DNA of 64,000 bases from Chryseosolibacter sp964551035 (GTDB lineage: Bacteria > Bacteroidota > Bacteroidia > Cytophagales > Cyclobacteriaceae): contig CAZKBK010000025.1 in assembly GCA_964551035.1 (NCBI GenBank), positions 5,519 to 69,518 on the forward strand. The letters are read 5' to 3'. The notes beneath the pieces are model-generated. The model was given only the letters and a program-made list of their open reading frames with translations. It was not told the DNA's origin and ran no database searches. Position numbers and translations under genes: made by a program. Shown piece by piece: positions 18,705 to 26,516 of this stretch; position 1 is the stretch's first letter; the number at the start of each line of letters is the position of its first letter.

Positions 18705-19166
18705 GTGCGCTATCACCGGCTTTTGCTTGTTCTTTTCTTGATCCTGGCCACCTCGTGCGATGAGGCCTACCGGAAGTGGGAGAAGGACGCCTTCGGCAAC
18801 ATGACCTGGCGGAAGGGGCAGGCGCTGATCTTTTCTCCGAAGATCAGGGACATCACCACGACGTATGACCTCATCCTTGGCATAAGGCATGTTTATGGCG
18901 CCAAAATTCCCTCCGTTCCGATTGTTCTGCGGATGATCGCGCCATCGGGAAAGGAGACGATCCATAGGTTCACCCTGCCCGTCACGAGTGCGGAAGGGCG
19001 CGTCATGGCGACGTGCGCCGGCGACATCTGCGATCTGGAAGCGCGCGTGGGCGAGCTGGTATTCACCGAGCCCGGTGAGTACAAATTCATCGTTACGCAT
19101 GAAGCAGCGCGGGAGACGATCCGCGGCATTATGGAGTTCGGCCTCGTCCTCAAAACCGGAACGTGA
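18705..19166 (+). CDS. GldH-like lipoprotein
   Basis: The 153-residue product has a GTG start. MRYHRLLLVLFLILATSC is a lipoprotein signal with Cys at residue 18. The rest follows the plan of the gliding-motility lipoprotein GldH: a short linker ending in WRKG, a strand-rich domain with YDLILGIRHVYG and IVLRMIAPSGKE, and a C-terminal FTEPGEYKFIVTHEAARETIRGI-type ending with a GLVL strand. GldH in Flavobacterium is needed for T9SS-linked gliding; the window also has a T9SS client and an SprB-like protein, which fits. The resemblance is by pattern only, and the neighbours are not those of a known gld cluster, so a related but distinct lipoprotein is possible. Confidence 0.6.
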   Translation: MRYHRLLLVLFLILATSCDEAYRKWEKDAFGNMTWRKGQALIFSPKIRDITTTYDLILGIRHVYGAKIPSVPIVLRMIAPSGKETIHRFTLPVTSAEGRVMATCAGDICDLEARVGELVFTEPGEYKFIVTHEAARETIRGIMEFGLVLKTGT

Positions 19167-19204
19167 CGTGCGATTCCTTTGGTATTTCGGCAAAACAAAA
19201 TAGC

Positions 19205-20212
19205 ATGGAGGAGATAACGGTATCGCCAGAGGCGATGCAAAAGGAGTTCATGCGCGTGCTCACTTCCCGGCGGATGCCGCGCGAACGGGCGCAAACCTGC
19301 GCATCGATATTCACAGCCAACACGGCGGAGGGTGTGTTTACCCATGGCGTTTATCGCTTTCCACGATTCGTTGAATACATCGATAAGGAGATTATCCGCG
19401 TCGATGCCGATCCGGTGTGCGGTCACAGCGCCGGTGTCCATGAAACGTGGGACGGACATTTCGGCCCCGGACCTACCAACGCCCTGCATTGCACGCACCG
19501 GGCCATGGAACTCGCCGACCAGTACGGCATGGGTTGTGTCGCCCTTGCCCATACCAACCATTGGATGCGCGGAGGAACGTACGGCACGCTCGCGGCCGCC
19601 AACGGATACGCCTTCATCGGGTGGACCAACACCACGGCAAACCTTCCCGCCTGGGGCGCCCGCGACGCCAAACTTGGAAATAACCCCCTCGTGATCGCGG
19701 TACCCCACGGCGATGTGCCCGTGGTCCTCGACATGGCCATGTCTCAGTATTCCTATGGCGCCATGGAACTCGCCCGGGCGAAAGGTGAACAACTTCCCGT
19801 GCCCGGAGGATATGACGTGACCGGCAAACTGAGTGACGATCCGGAAGCGATCCTTGAGTCGCGTCGGGCGTTGCCGGTCGGTTTCTGGAAAGGATCGGGC
19901 CTGGCCCTGGTGCTTGACCTGCTTGCTGTTTCCCTTTCGGGTGGGCTGTCTACCTCGGAGATCTCGCGGCGCGATGCCGAGACCGACGTGAGCCAGGTGT
20001 TCATCGCCATCAGCCTCGCCAGCCTGCCTCACGCCGCCGCCGTGGACTCGATGATCAGCAACGTGATTGCCGATTACCGGTCATCAGCACCGGATAGCCG
20101 GGAACATTCGATCCGCTATCCCGGCGAGAAGGCCATACGCATGCGCGCAGCCGCTGAAAAGAATGGTATCCCCGTGATGCGCCACGTGTGGGAGCAGATC
20201 CAGGCACTATGA
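19205..20212 (+). CDS. dlgD: Ldh/DlgD-type oxidoreductase (2,3-diketo-L-gulonate reductase-like)
   Basis: The protein is 335 residues when started at MEEITVSPEAMQKEF; an alternative start 14 codons upstream adds unrelated residues. It follows E. coli DlgD/YiaK closely: HGVYRFPRFVEYI with the catalytic His, HTNHWMRGGTYGT with a second conserved His, NTTANLPAWGARDAKLGNNP for NAD(P) binding, LDMAMSQYSYG, and the closing IRYPGEKA and VWEQIQAL. The family of type-2 malate/L-lactate dehydrogenases reduces 2-keto acids with NAD(P)H. In E. coli the substrate is 2,3-diketo-L-gulonate, but no other sugar-acid genes surround it here, so the true substrate is not certain. Confidence 0.88.
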   Translation: MEEITVSPEAMQKEFMRVLTSRRMPRERAQTCASIFTANTAEGVFTHGVYRFPRFVEYIDKEIIRVDADPVCGHSAGVHETWDGHFGPGPTNALHCTHRAMELADQYGMGCVALAHTNHWMRGGTYGTLAAANGYAFIGWTNTTANLPAWGARDAKLGNNPLVIAVPHGDVPVVLDMAMSQYSYGAMELARAKGEQLPVPGGYDVTGKLSDDPEAILESRRALPVGFWKGSGLALVLDLLAVSLSGGLSTSEISRRDAETDVSQVFIAISLASLPHAAAVDSMISNVIADYRSSAPDSREHSIRYPGEKAIRMRAAAEKNGIPVMRHVWEQIQAL

Positions 20213-20466
20213 GCCAGGGATTGATCTACGCGCAAACCTTCTCCGGACAGCCATGGTTTGAAGTTCCGCACGCTACCAGATCGGACGCAAGCGAGCCATG
20301 AAGCCCCCGCGGCCTTTGCGCCCAGCAATATACATCCACCAGCAGACCTGATACTCCCCTCCACTCACCGTCAGCACTGCCTACCAAAAACCTCCTCCTC
20401 CGGTAAAAAAATCCCGCCGCATCGATTACCTCACAGAACCCACGAGATGTGAATCCGGAAGTTGAG
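20213..20466. other. Gene-free part of the spacer between dlgD and ggt
   Basis: About 250 bases between two convergent genes. No credible reading frame, terminator hairpin or RNA gene was seen. The far end (about 20451) begins a segment similar to the arm of the 33-kb repeat unit. Confidence 0.6.
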
Positions 20467-20563
20467 TTTAGAGTTATGAGCGGAGAGTGACGAGCTGTGA
20501 GTTTTTAGTACTCCGAACTCCGAACTCCAAACCCTAAACTCTAAACCCTAAACTTTAAACCCC
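20467..20563. repeat. Head-to-head heptanucleotide arrays before ggt stop
   Basis: Six GAR-phase heptads (TTTAGAG, TTATGAG, CGGAGAG, TGACGAG, CTGTGAG, TTTTTAG; 20467-20508) are followed after two bases by seven YTC/CCC-phase heptads (CTCCGAA, CTCCAAA, CCCTAAA, CTCTAAA, CTTTAAA; 20511-20559). The GAR half closely resembles the right arm of each 165-bp unit at 33.3-33.8 kb, including the AATCCGGAA just before it. The array ends 8 bases from the ggt stop. Confidence 0.75.
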
Positions 20564-20570
20564 ACTTCCA

Positions 20571-22274
20571 TCACAACCCCGCGACACCGCCGTCCGCTGC
20601 GCGCGAGTCGGCTGCGCCGGAGAGCAAGCCGGTCTCGGCATCAAAGAGAATGCCCATGGCCTGTCCCTGCAAGTTGTGCGAGAGTTCGTTCAGATGGTGA
20701 CCTTTGGCTTCCAGCGCTTCCTGTGTGTCGGGAGACAGGGCGAATTTCTCGAACGTGATCCGGTCGGGGAGCCACTGGTGATGGATGCGCGGGGCCTCGA
20801 TGGCTTGCGCAACATTCATGTCGTGGTCCACCACGTTGAGGATCACTTGCAACACGGTGTTGATGATGGTCCTGCCACCGGGGGCGCCGATGACCAGGAG
20901 CAGTTTGCCGTCCTTCTCCACGATGGTGGGGGTCATGCTCGAGAGCATGCGTTTCCCGGGCTTGATCTGGTTGGGTGATGTTCCGATCTGTCCATCGTTT
21001 GTCGTCACGCCCGGCATCGCGTTGAAGTCGCCCATTTCGTCGTTGAGGAAGAAGCCCAGTCCGTCGGCGATGACTTGTGATCCATAGCTGTTCTCCAGCG
21101 TATAAGTCATCGACACGGCATTACCTTCTTTGTCGACCACAGAGAGGTGGGTGGTCGAATGGCCGTCGTAGAGTTGGCCGTATTTTGAAGAGTCACTGGG
21201 TGAGGCCTGATCCATCTCAATGGATTCCCGCATGACATCGGCGTATTGCTGCGAAACAAGTTCGTCCACCGGCATGTCGGGGTTGAAGTCCGGGTCGCCG
21301 AGATGCTCGGCCCGGTTGGCGTAGGCGCGGCGCATGACTTCACTGAGGAGGTGATAGTAGTCTGCGGATTGATAGCCGATCTGCTTCAGGTCATAGCCTT
21401 CGAGCATGTTTAGCATCTGCGCGAGCGTCAGGCCTCCGCTGCTCGGTGGCGGCATGCTGTAGACTTTGTGCCCGCGGTAGGTGAACGAAATGGGTTGGCG
21501 TTCCACCGCCTCATATTTGGCAAGGTCCTCCTCGGTGATGATACCACCGTTCGCTTTCATGAACGCCGCGAGTTTCTTTGCTACCTCGCCTTTGTAGAAT
21601 CCATCATGGCCGTCCTTCTTGATCGCGGTAAGCGTGTTGGCCAGGTCGGGCTGTTTCCATACCTCACCGGGTTCATAAAAGTCGGTGCCGTTCTTATACA
21701 TGACCTTCATCGTGGACGGGTACTTTTCCCACGTTCTCCTTCGGTTTTTGAACTGCCGGTGGAGTGCCCATGAAACGGGAATGCCTTTGCGCGCGAGGTC
21801 GATCGCGGGCTGGACGAGTTTTCCCCACTCCAGGCGTCCGAGGCGTTGGTGAGCGAGGTGAAGGCCTGCGACCGTGCCGGGCACCCCTACCGACATCACG
21901 CCGCGGTGGTTGAGGCCCTGGATAATTTTCCCCGCTTCGTCGAGATACATCGTGGGCGATGCGGCGAGCGGTGCTTTCTCGCGGAAGTCGAAAGTGGTGG
22001 CTTTCCCGTCGTGTGTCCGGTAGACAATAAAACCACCGCCGCCCAGGTTTCCGGCCGCCGGCCAGGTCACCGCAAGGGCGAAAGCAGTAGCCACGGCCGC
22101 GTCAACCGCATTGCCGCCCTGCTTGATAATATCACGTCCGATTTCCGATGCAATGGTGGACGCGGAAACCACCATCGCCTCTTTGGCATACACGGGAATC
22201 CGACCGCCTGTGGGCGTGAACGCCACCATCGGCAGGCAAGTCAGCAGTAGGAGTAAACTCAGTTTTTGTTTCAT
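20571..22274 (-). CDS. ggt: Gamma-glutamyltransferase
   Basis: The 567-residue protein matches gamma-glutamyltranspeptidase over its whole length. A signal peptide (MKQKLSLLLLLTCLPMVAFTP) sends it across the inner membrane. The self-cleavage site and nucleophile are the Thr of GHSTTHLSVVDKEGNAVS, near residue 380. The large-subunit glutamate-binding Arg lies in FDFREKAPLAAS, and the small subunit carries the GGRTIINTV loop and a LNDEMGDF lid. It cleaves gamma-glutamyl bonds of glutathione and similar peptides in the periplasm; the released Cys-Gly could feed the cysteine economy, a link to cysE-cysM that is only inference. Confidence 0.95.
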   Translation of the reverse strand: MKQKLSLLLLLTCLPMVAFTPTGGRIPVYAKEAMVVSASTIASEIGRDIIKQGGNAVDAAVATAFALAVTWPAAGNLGGGGFIVYRTHDGKATTFDFREKAPLAASPTMYLDEAGKIIQGLNHRGVMSVGVPGTVAGLHLAHQRLGRLEWGKLVQPAIDLARKGIPVSWALHRQFKNRRRTWEKYPSTMKVMYKNGTDFYEPGEVWKQPDLANTLTAIKKDGHDGFYKGEVAKKLAAFMKANGGIITEEDLAKYEAVERQPISFTYRGHKVYSMPPPSSGGLTLAQMLNMLEGYDLKQIGYQSADYYHLLSEVMRRAYANRAEHLGDPDFNPDMPVDELVSQQYADVMRESIEMDQASPSDSSKYGQLYDGHSTTHLSVVDKEGNAVSMTYTLENSYGSQVIADGLGFFLNDEMGDFNAMPGVTTNDGQIGTSPNQIKPGKRMLSSMTPTIVEKDGKLLLVIGAPGGRTIINTVLQVILNVVDHDMNVAQAIEAPRIHHQWLPDRITFEKFALSPDTQEALEAKGHHLNELSHNLQGQAMGILFDAETGLLSGAADSRAADGGVAGL

Positions 22275-22397
22275 GGCAGTGAAATGTGGCGCTAAAAATA
22301 CGAATCAATTCCCAATACGGAAATCACACACCAGGCTAAAATGAAAAAGATATGATCGTTTGAACCATGTCTTTTTTCGCACACGCACATCGTGTGA

Positions 22398-22967
22398 TTA
22401 GCGACGCGTGTATTCGCGCGCGTTCGCGTGGTATTCCTCGAAGATGAGGGCCACTGCCTCATGAATGGTGCGCTTTTCTTTGATGAATTCATCCTTCTCG
22501 ATCAGGCCGGAGGCAAACCCGTGCCACACCATCGCGCCTTCCTCGCGGTCTACCAGCGAGATCAGCAACGTTCCGGCTTCGACGTCGTAGGTGGTGGTGT
22601 CCGAGATGAGCCGGTACTCCTCGTCGCCGAAATATCCGGTTCCATAACCTTCATAGCCCTTGATCTGGACGGGTTCGTCGAAAACGCGGAAGCTCACGAC
22701 CAGATCGGGTTCAGTAGGGTCCTGCTCGTAACCGAGGCCCAACAATTCCGCTTCCACGGCATCGCGTATCTGTGATTTCAGTACCAGGTCATCGAGAAAG
22801 TAGTGGCCTTCATCCAGTTTGCTGTCGATCTGGGAACTCCAGTGGAACGTTTTGTATTGGCTGAAGTCGTGATTGAGCCGCTTGTCGGCGGCCACGGTGA
22901 TCTCCTGGGCTGCGGCAATGCCGTAGCTGGCCAAAAAGATCGCGATAAAGAAATATGTTGCTTTCAT
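22398..22967 (-). CDS. DUF4136 domain envelope protein
   Basis: The 189-residue product has a cleavable signal peptide (MKATYFFIAIFLASYGIAAAQ) and no lipobox. The mature part matches DUF4136: the DFSQYKTFHW opening strand, a helix reading IRDAVEAELLGLGYEQ, PDLVVSFRV, a Gly/Tyr-rich loop (GYEGYGTGYFGDEEY), and GTLLISLVDREEGAMVWHGFASG near the end. Members are envelope proteins whose molecular function is not known. Its neighbours ggt and the PfpI-type gene are on the same strand, with spacers of 123 and 61 bases. Confidence 0.88.
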   Translation of the reverse strand: MKATYFFIAIFLASYGIAAAQEITVAADKRLNHDFSQYKTFHWSSQIDSKLDEGHYFLDDLVLKSQIRDAVEAELLGLGYEQDPTEPDLVVSFRVFDEPVQIKGYEGYGTGYFGDEEYRLISDTTTYDVEAGTLLISLVDREEGAMVWHGFASGLIEKDEFIKEKRTIHEAVALIFEEYHANAREYTRR

Positions 22968-23028
22968 AGTCGTCTTTGTTTACGTTTTTGCATTGGTGAT
23001 CCTTCAGGTACAATGCGTTTCCTGTAGG

Positions 23029-23577
23029 TCAGGCGTGAATACCTTCCGCCATTTCTTCCAGCATTTTTTTGTTAAACGCCGGTAAGTCCCTGGGTGATCG
23101 GCTGGTGACCAGTCCATTGTCGACGACCACTTCCTTATCCACCCATTCGGCGCCCGCGTTGATCAGGTCGGTGCGCAGCGACGGATAGGAGGTAAGAGTT
23201 CTGCCGTTGAGCATGCCTGTTTCGATGAGGGTCTGTGGTGCGTGGCAAATGGCGGCGATGGGCTTGCCGCTTTCAAGGAAATGTTTGATGAATGCGATCG
23301 CCTGTTGATTTTGTCGCAGGTCGTCCGGATTCATCACACCACCGGGAAGCATCAGGGCGTCGTAATTTTCGGGGCTTGCTTCGTCGAGGGGCTTATCGAC
23401 TTTTACCCGTATTCCCCAGTTGTCCTTGTCCCATGCGCGCACTTCATCGTGCTGCGGCGAGACGACGTCGACGTTTACGCCCGCTTCCTGCAGGGCCTCG
23501 CGCGGACTGGTGAGTTCTATTTGTTCAAAACCGTTTTCCGTGAGAATAGCGACGCTAAGGTCTTTCAGTTGTGCCAT
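23029..23577 (-). CDS. DJ-1/PfpI-family protein (class I glutamine amidotransferase-like)
   Basis: The 182-residue protein has the PfpI-type flavodoxin-like fold: VAILTENGFEQIELTSPREAL opens it, YDALMLPGGVMNPD precedes the helix, and IAAICHAPQTLIETG carries the nucleophilic Cys and adjacent His. SYPSLRTDLINAGAEWVDKEVVV and VTSRSPRDLPAFNKKML close it, all typical of PfpI/YhbO proteins. Members have been reported as deglycases, chaperones or stress proteins, and the specific activity is disputed. The gene is transcribed away from trxA, and both may answer oxidative stress. Confidence 0.92.
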   Translation of the reverse strand: MAQLKDLSVAILTENGFEQIELTSPREALQEAGVNVDVVSPQHDEVRAWDKDNWGIRVKVDKPLDEASPENYDALMLPGGVMNPDDLRQNQQAIAFIKHFLESGKPIAAICHAPQTLIETGMLNGRTLTSYPSLRTDLINAGAEWVDKEVVVDNGLVTSRSPRDLPAFNKKMLEEMAEGIHA

Positions 23578-23707
23578 AAGGTTCGTTCATTTAATTTCCA
23601 AAGGTCTCAAAACGCTAAAAATGCGTGCCCCTGGGAAGCGGCGGGCGATCTCAAACCGCCCGCCGGGCCGCAGGTATCGCCCGGGTGGCTGGTGTTTCGG
23701 CTAGCCA

Positions 23708-23738
23708 TTGGGTGATTTCCCGTAAGATTGTATTTTTG
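23708..23738 (+). promoter_or_regulatory. Bacteroidota-type promoter of trxA
   Basis: TTG (23708-23710), 20 bases, then TATTTTTG (23731-23738) gives a full TAnnTTTG -7 box at the correct spacing. The -7 box ends 47 bases before the trxA ATG, leaving a leader of about 40 bases. Confidence 0.65.
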
Positions 23739-23785
23739 CGGCCTTGGTTGGCGTGTTTTTGGTGTATCGATTTTAAACACAGACT

Positions 23786-24106
23786 ATGGCAAAGGCGTCT
23801 TTTTCAGAGCTCATCAATAGCGACAGGCCGACATTGGTCGACTTTTACGCGGAATGGTGCGGACCCTGCAAGATGATGAAGCCTGTTCTTGAACAGCTTA
23901 AGAACGAAGTCGGTGACAAAGCGCGAATCATTAAGATCGACGTCGATAAGAATCCCGAGCTGGCCAATCTCTTCAAGATTCGCGGTGTGCCGACGATGGC
24001 GTTGTTCAGGAAGGGCGAGCTTAAATGGATGCAGGCAGGGGCGGTTCCGGCCGCTCAGTTGCACGCCGTTATCGATCAGTACGCGCGGGAGCCCGTGAAC
24101 CCCTGA
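23786..24106 (+). CDS. trxA: Thioredoxin
   Basis: The 106-residue protein is a plain cytoplasmic thioredoxin: FSELINSDRPTLVDFYAEWCGPC carries the redox pair in WCGPCK, followed by KIDVDKNPELANLFKIRGVPTM with the cis-Pro, and ALFRKGELKWMQAGAV. Length and motifs are standard. It reduces disulfides in cytoplasmic proteins with electrons from thioredoxin reductase, which is not in the window. It has its own promoter and its stop directly abuts the stop of a convergent hypothetical gene. Confidence 0.95.
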   Translation: MAKASFSELINSDRPTLVDFYAEWCGPCKMMKPVLEQLKNEVGDKARIIKIDVDKNPELANLFKIRGVPTMALFRKGELKWMQAGAVPAAQLHAVIDQYAREPVNP

Positions 24107-24442
24107 TTACGAATAAAGGTAGCGTTTGAACAGGAAGTCCAATTCCTGGTGAAAAAGCGGTTCATTGTGTTCAACCACGGCGGCGCTGTCGGTCATCCTG
24201 ATCTGCGTGATGAGGGGTTCGTAATGGTTGACGTTCACCGGCGATATCAACAATTCCTTGAGGTCTTTCCTGATAAACTCGACTTTTGTGTCGGACAGGT
24301 CCCGCACACCAAAACGCCCGGATACGTACTCCCTGAGGTGCCTTTCATCCAGAAAATCCTTGATGAGATCGTTGCGTAGCTTTCTGATCAGGTCCGTTAT
24401 CCCTTCGTCCGTCCATTGTGTTTTTACCGAGTTCACTTCCAT
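24107..24442 (-). CDS. Hypothetical protein, about 111 residues
   Basis: The frame ends base-to-base with the trxA stop. I chose the start at MEVNSVKTQWTDEGITDLIRKLR; the open frame runs 17 codons further (MMGWMTAVVSQQ). The product is charged and mostly helical in pattern (TDLIRKLRNDLIKDFLDERHLREYVSGRFG and FHQELDFLFKRYLYS), with no signal peptide or membrane segment. I do not recognise a family. The convergent arrangement and sensible amino-acid composition make it more likely real than chance, but support is modest. Confidence 0.6.
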   Translation of the reverse strand: MEVNSVKTQWTDEGITDLIRKLRNDLIKDFLDERHLREYVSGRFGVRDLSDTKVEFIRKDLKELLISPVNVNHYEPLITQIRMTDSAAVVEHNEPLFHQELDFLFKRYLYS

Positions 24443-24646
24443 ATTCGCAAAGTGCGCCTGTTGACTGACAACCGCTGTCATCCATCCCATCAATATTGTG
24501 CCATATCCCCGCGCAACGGGTCCGGGACTTTAGACGTTTATTAATGTTCGCTCGCCAAAAAGAAGAATTCCTAAAATCGGGTGAGGCTTTGTTAAAAGTT
24601 TGTTAATCGCTTGAAGCACGGCGTTAAAACATCTAAAATCGTAGTG

Positions 24647-25474
24647 ATGGAAAGATCGTTTCTCGAACGTTTATATCATGCGCACGCTTCGCGTCCGCCC
24701 TGTCCGGCGTCGGCGGATGTATCGACCTTCTTCGGTGAACTCCTGGGCCTGTTGTTTCCTGGTTTCGGAAGATTTTCCCTGACCTCCGTAGATGCATTGA
24801 ATGAACGTTTTGTCGTTCTCCGCCAATTGCTGTTGCAGATGGTGGGACAGCCCGGATGTGAAGCCGGGTTAGCCAGCCGCATCGTTGACGATTTCTTCAA
24901 TGCGCTGCCGTCGTTGCATGCGGCCGTCGAAGAAGACGTTACAGCCATGTTTGAAGGAGACCCTGCGGCCAAAAGCCGGCGTGAGGTGACGGCTACTTAT
25001 CCTGGCTTCTTTGCCATTGCCGCTTACCGCGTGGCACACAAGCTGCACGAGCTTGGCGTGGACGAACTGCCGCGGATGATCACCGAGCACGCGCACAGTC
25101 GGACCGGTATCGACATTCACCCGGCCGCGAAGATCGGTGCCCACTTCTGCATCGACCACGGCACGGGAATCGTCATTGGCGAAACGTCCGTGATCGGAAG
25201 GCGCGTCAAAATATACCAGGGGGTTACCATCGGCGCCATGAGCGTGAATAAGGAGGACGCTTTGAAAAAAAGACATCCCACCCTTGAAGACAACGTCGTC
25301 GTTTATGCGGGGGCGACCATCCTCGGGGGCAACACCGTGATCGGCCATGATAGCGTTATCGGGGGAAACGTCTGGCTAACGAGCAGTGTACCCCCGAATT
25401 CCCGAATTTACTATCAATCCAGAATGTACAATGGCGAAAGTGGTGAAACCGATATCGTTGTCTTTAGCTCTTAG
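24647..25474 (+). CDS. cysE: Serine O-acetyltransferase
   Basis: The start is taken at MERSFLERLYHAHASRPPC; a TTG 12 codons upstream is less likely. The protein is about 275 residues. The N-terminal half is the helical SAT domain, with TYPGFFAIAAYRVAHKLHELG. The C-terminal half is a left-handed beta-helix of hexapeptide repeats: IDIHPAAKIGAHFCIDHGTG, VIGETSVIGRRVKIYQGVTIG and VVYAGATILGGNTVIG. The His of IDHGTG is the usual catalytic base. It acetylates serine to O-acetylserine, the substrate of the next gene. The last codons and the stop lie inside the heptad array that separates it from cysM. Confidence 0.94.
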   Translation: MERSFLERLYHAHASRPPCPASADVSTFFGELLGLLFPGFGRFSLTSVDALNERFVVLRQLLLQMVGQPGCEAGLASRIVDDFFNALPSLHAAVEEDVTAMFEGDPAAKSRREVTATYPGFFAIAAYRVAHKLHELGVDELPRMITEHAHSRTGIDIHPAAKIGAHFCIDHGTGIVIGETSVIGRRVKIYQGVTIGAMSVNKEDALKKRHPTLEDNVVVYAGATILGGNTVIGHDSVIGGNVWLTSSVPPNSRIYYQSRMYNGESGETDIVVFSS

Positions 25475-25569
25475 CGCTCAGCTCTCTGCTCTTTGCTCTC
25501 TGCTCTCTGCTCTCTGCTCTTAGCTCTCTGCTCTTTGCTCTTAACTCTTAGCTCTTTGCTCTTAACTCC
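25461..25569. repeat. Fifteen-unit heptanucleotide array between cysE and cysM
   Basis: From 25461 to 25565 the sequence is 15 uninterrupted heptads, mostly CTCTCTG, CTCTTTG, CTCTTAG and CTCTTAA, plus a partial unit. It overlaps the last four codons and the stop of cysE and ends 3 bases before the cysM ATG. The whole intergenic leader is therefore repeat, pyrimidine-rich on the sense strand, and leaves no Shine-Dalgarno sequence before cysM. Confidence 0.9.
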
Positions 25570-25572
25570 ATC

Positions 25573-26451
25573 ATGAATCTGATCGACCTCATAGGAAACA
25601 CCCGCCTCGCCGAACTCAGGCGAATTCCCGTTAATCCGAACGTGCGCATCTTCGGGAAACTCGAGGGTGATAATCCGGGAGGCAGTGTCAAGGATCGCGC
25701 GGCGCTGGGGATGATCCGGGGAGCCCTTGATCGTGGTGACATCAAGCCCGGCGACAACCTCATCGAAGCCACCAGTGGAAACACCGGAATCGCGCTCGCG
25801 ATGATTGCCCGGTTAATGGACGTGAAGATGACGCTGGTGATGCCGGACAATTCCACGCGCGAACGGGTACTCGCCATGGAAGCGTACGGCGCAACGGTGT
25901 TGCTCACGCCGGCGGCGAAAACGATCGAGTATTCCCGGGAGCTGGCGGAGGAAATGTCCCGCAGCGAGGGGTATTTCATGCTTAACCAGTTTGAGAACGC
26001 GGACAATTATCTGATGCACTATCGAACCACGGGGCCGGAAATCTGGAACGATACGGAGGGTAACATTACCCATTTCGTTTCGGCAATGGGAACGACGGGT
26101 ACCATCATGGGCGTGTCCCGTTTTTTGAAGGAGAAGAATGCTGTCGTTCAGATTGTGGGAACGCAGCCGGCTGAAGGGGCATCCATTCCCGGCATCAGGA
26201 GATGGTCGCCGGAATATGTGCCGAAGATTTTTGATCCCCAGCGCGTGGACAGGATCGTTGAAGTCAGCGAAAGCGATGCCCGCGATTGTACAAAGCGCCT
26301 CGCGCGGGACGAAGGGATTCTTGCGGGCATGAGCAGCGGCGGAGCATTAAGCGCCGCTATTAAAGTCGCCGAAGCCCTTTCGTCCGGGACCATCGTATTT
26401 ATCATCTGCGACCGGGGCGACCGGTATCTCAGTTCCGACCTCTTCACCTAG
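25573..26451 (+). CDS. cysM: Cysteine synthase (O-acetylserine sulfhydrylase), CysM type
   Basis: The 292-residue protein is a fold-type II PLP enzyme: IGNTRLAELRRIP opens it, NPGGSVKDRAAL carries the PLP Lys (about residue 42), and ATSGNTGIAL is the substrate loop. A Ser/Gly loop for the PLP phosphate lies in SAMGTTGTIMGVSRFLK. The NPGGSVKDRAA motif and length resemble CysM of E. coli. It replaces the acetyl group of O-acetylserine with sulfide (or thiosulfate) to give cysteine, directly after the cysE step. The start ATG lies 3 bases after the heptad array. Confidence 0.94.
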   Translation: MNLIDLIGNTRLAELRRIPVNPNVRIFGKLEGDNPGGSVKDRAALGMIRGALDRGDIKPGDNLIEATSGNTGIALAMIARLMDVKMTLVMPDNSTRERVLAMEAYGATVLLTPAAKTIEYSRELAEEMSRSEGYFMLNQFENADNYLMHYRTTGPEIWNDTEGNITHFVSAMGTTGTIMGVSRFLKEKNAVVQIVGTQPAEGASIPGIRRWSPEYVPKIFDPQRVDRIVEVSESDARDCTKRLARDEGILAGMSSGGALSAAIKVAEALSSGTIVFIICDRGDRYLSSDLFT

Positions 26452-26486
26452 ACCTCGTTTCCTGCGCAGCAGCCTGGTGGATTGAT

Positions 26487-26510
26487 ATTTTTACCGCCCC
26501 TGGTAAAAAT
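26487..26510. promoter_or_regulatory. Perfect inverted repeat before the AI-2E-type permease gene
   Basis: ATTTTTACC and GGTAAAAAT form a perfect 9-base inverted repeat around the six-base loop GCCCCT, ending 6 bases before the chosen ATG. The left arm includes a TATTTTTA similar to a -7 box. It could be an operator or an mRNA hairpin over the start region; a terminator for cysM is less likely because the T-run precedes the stem. Confidence 0.5.
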
Positions 26511-26516
26511 GTGTCC

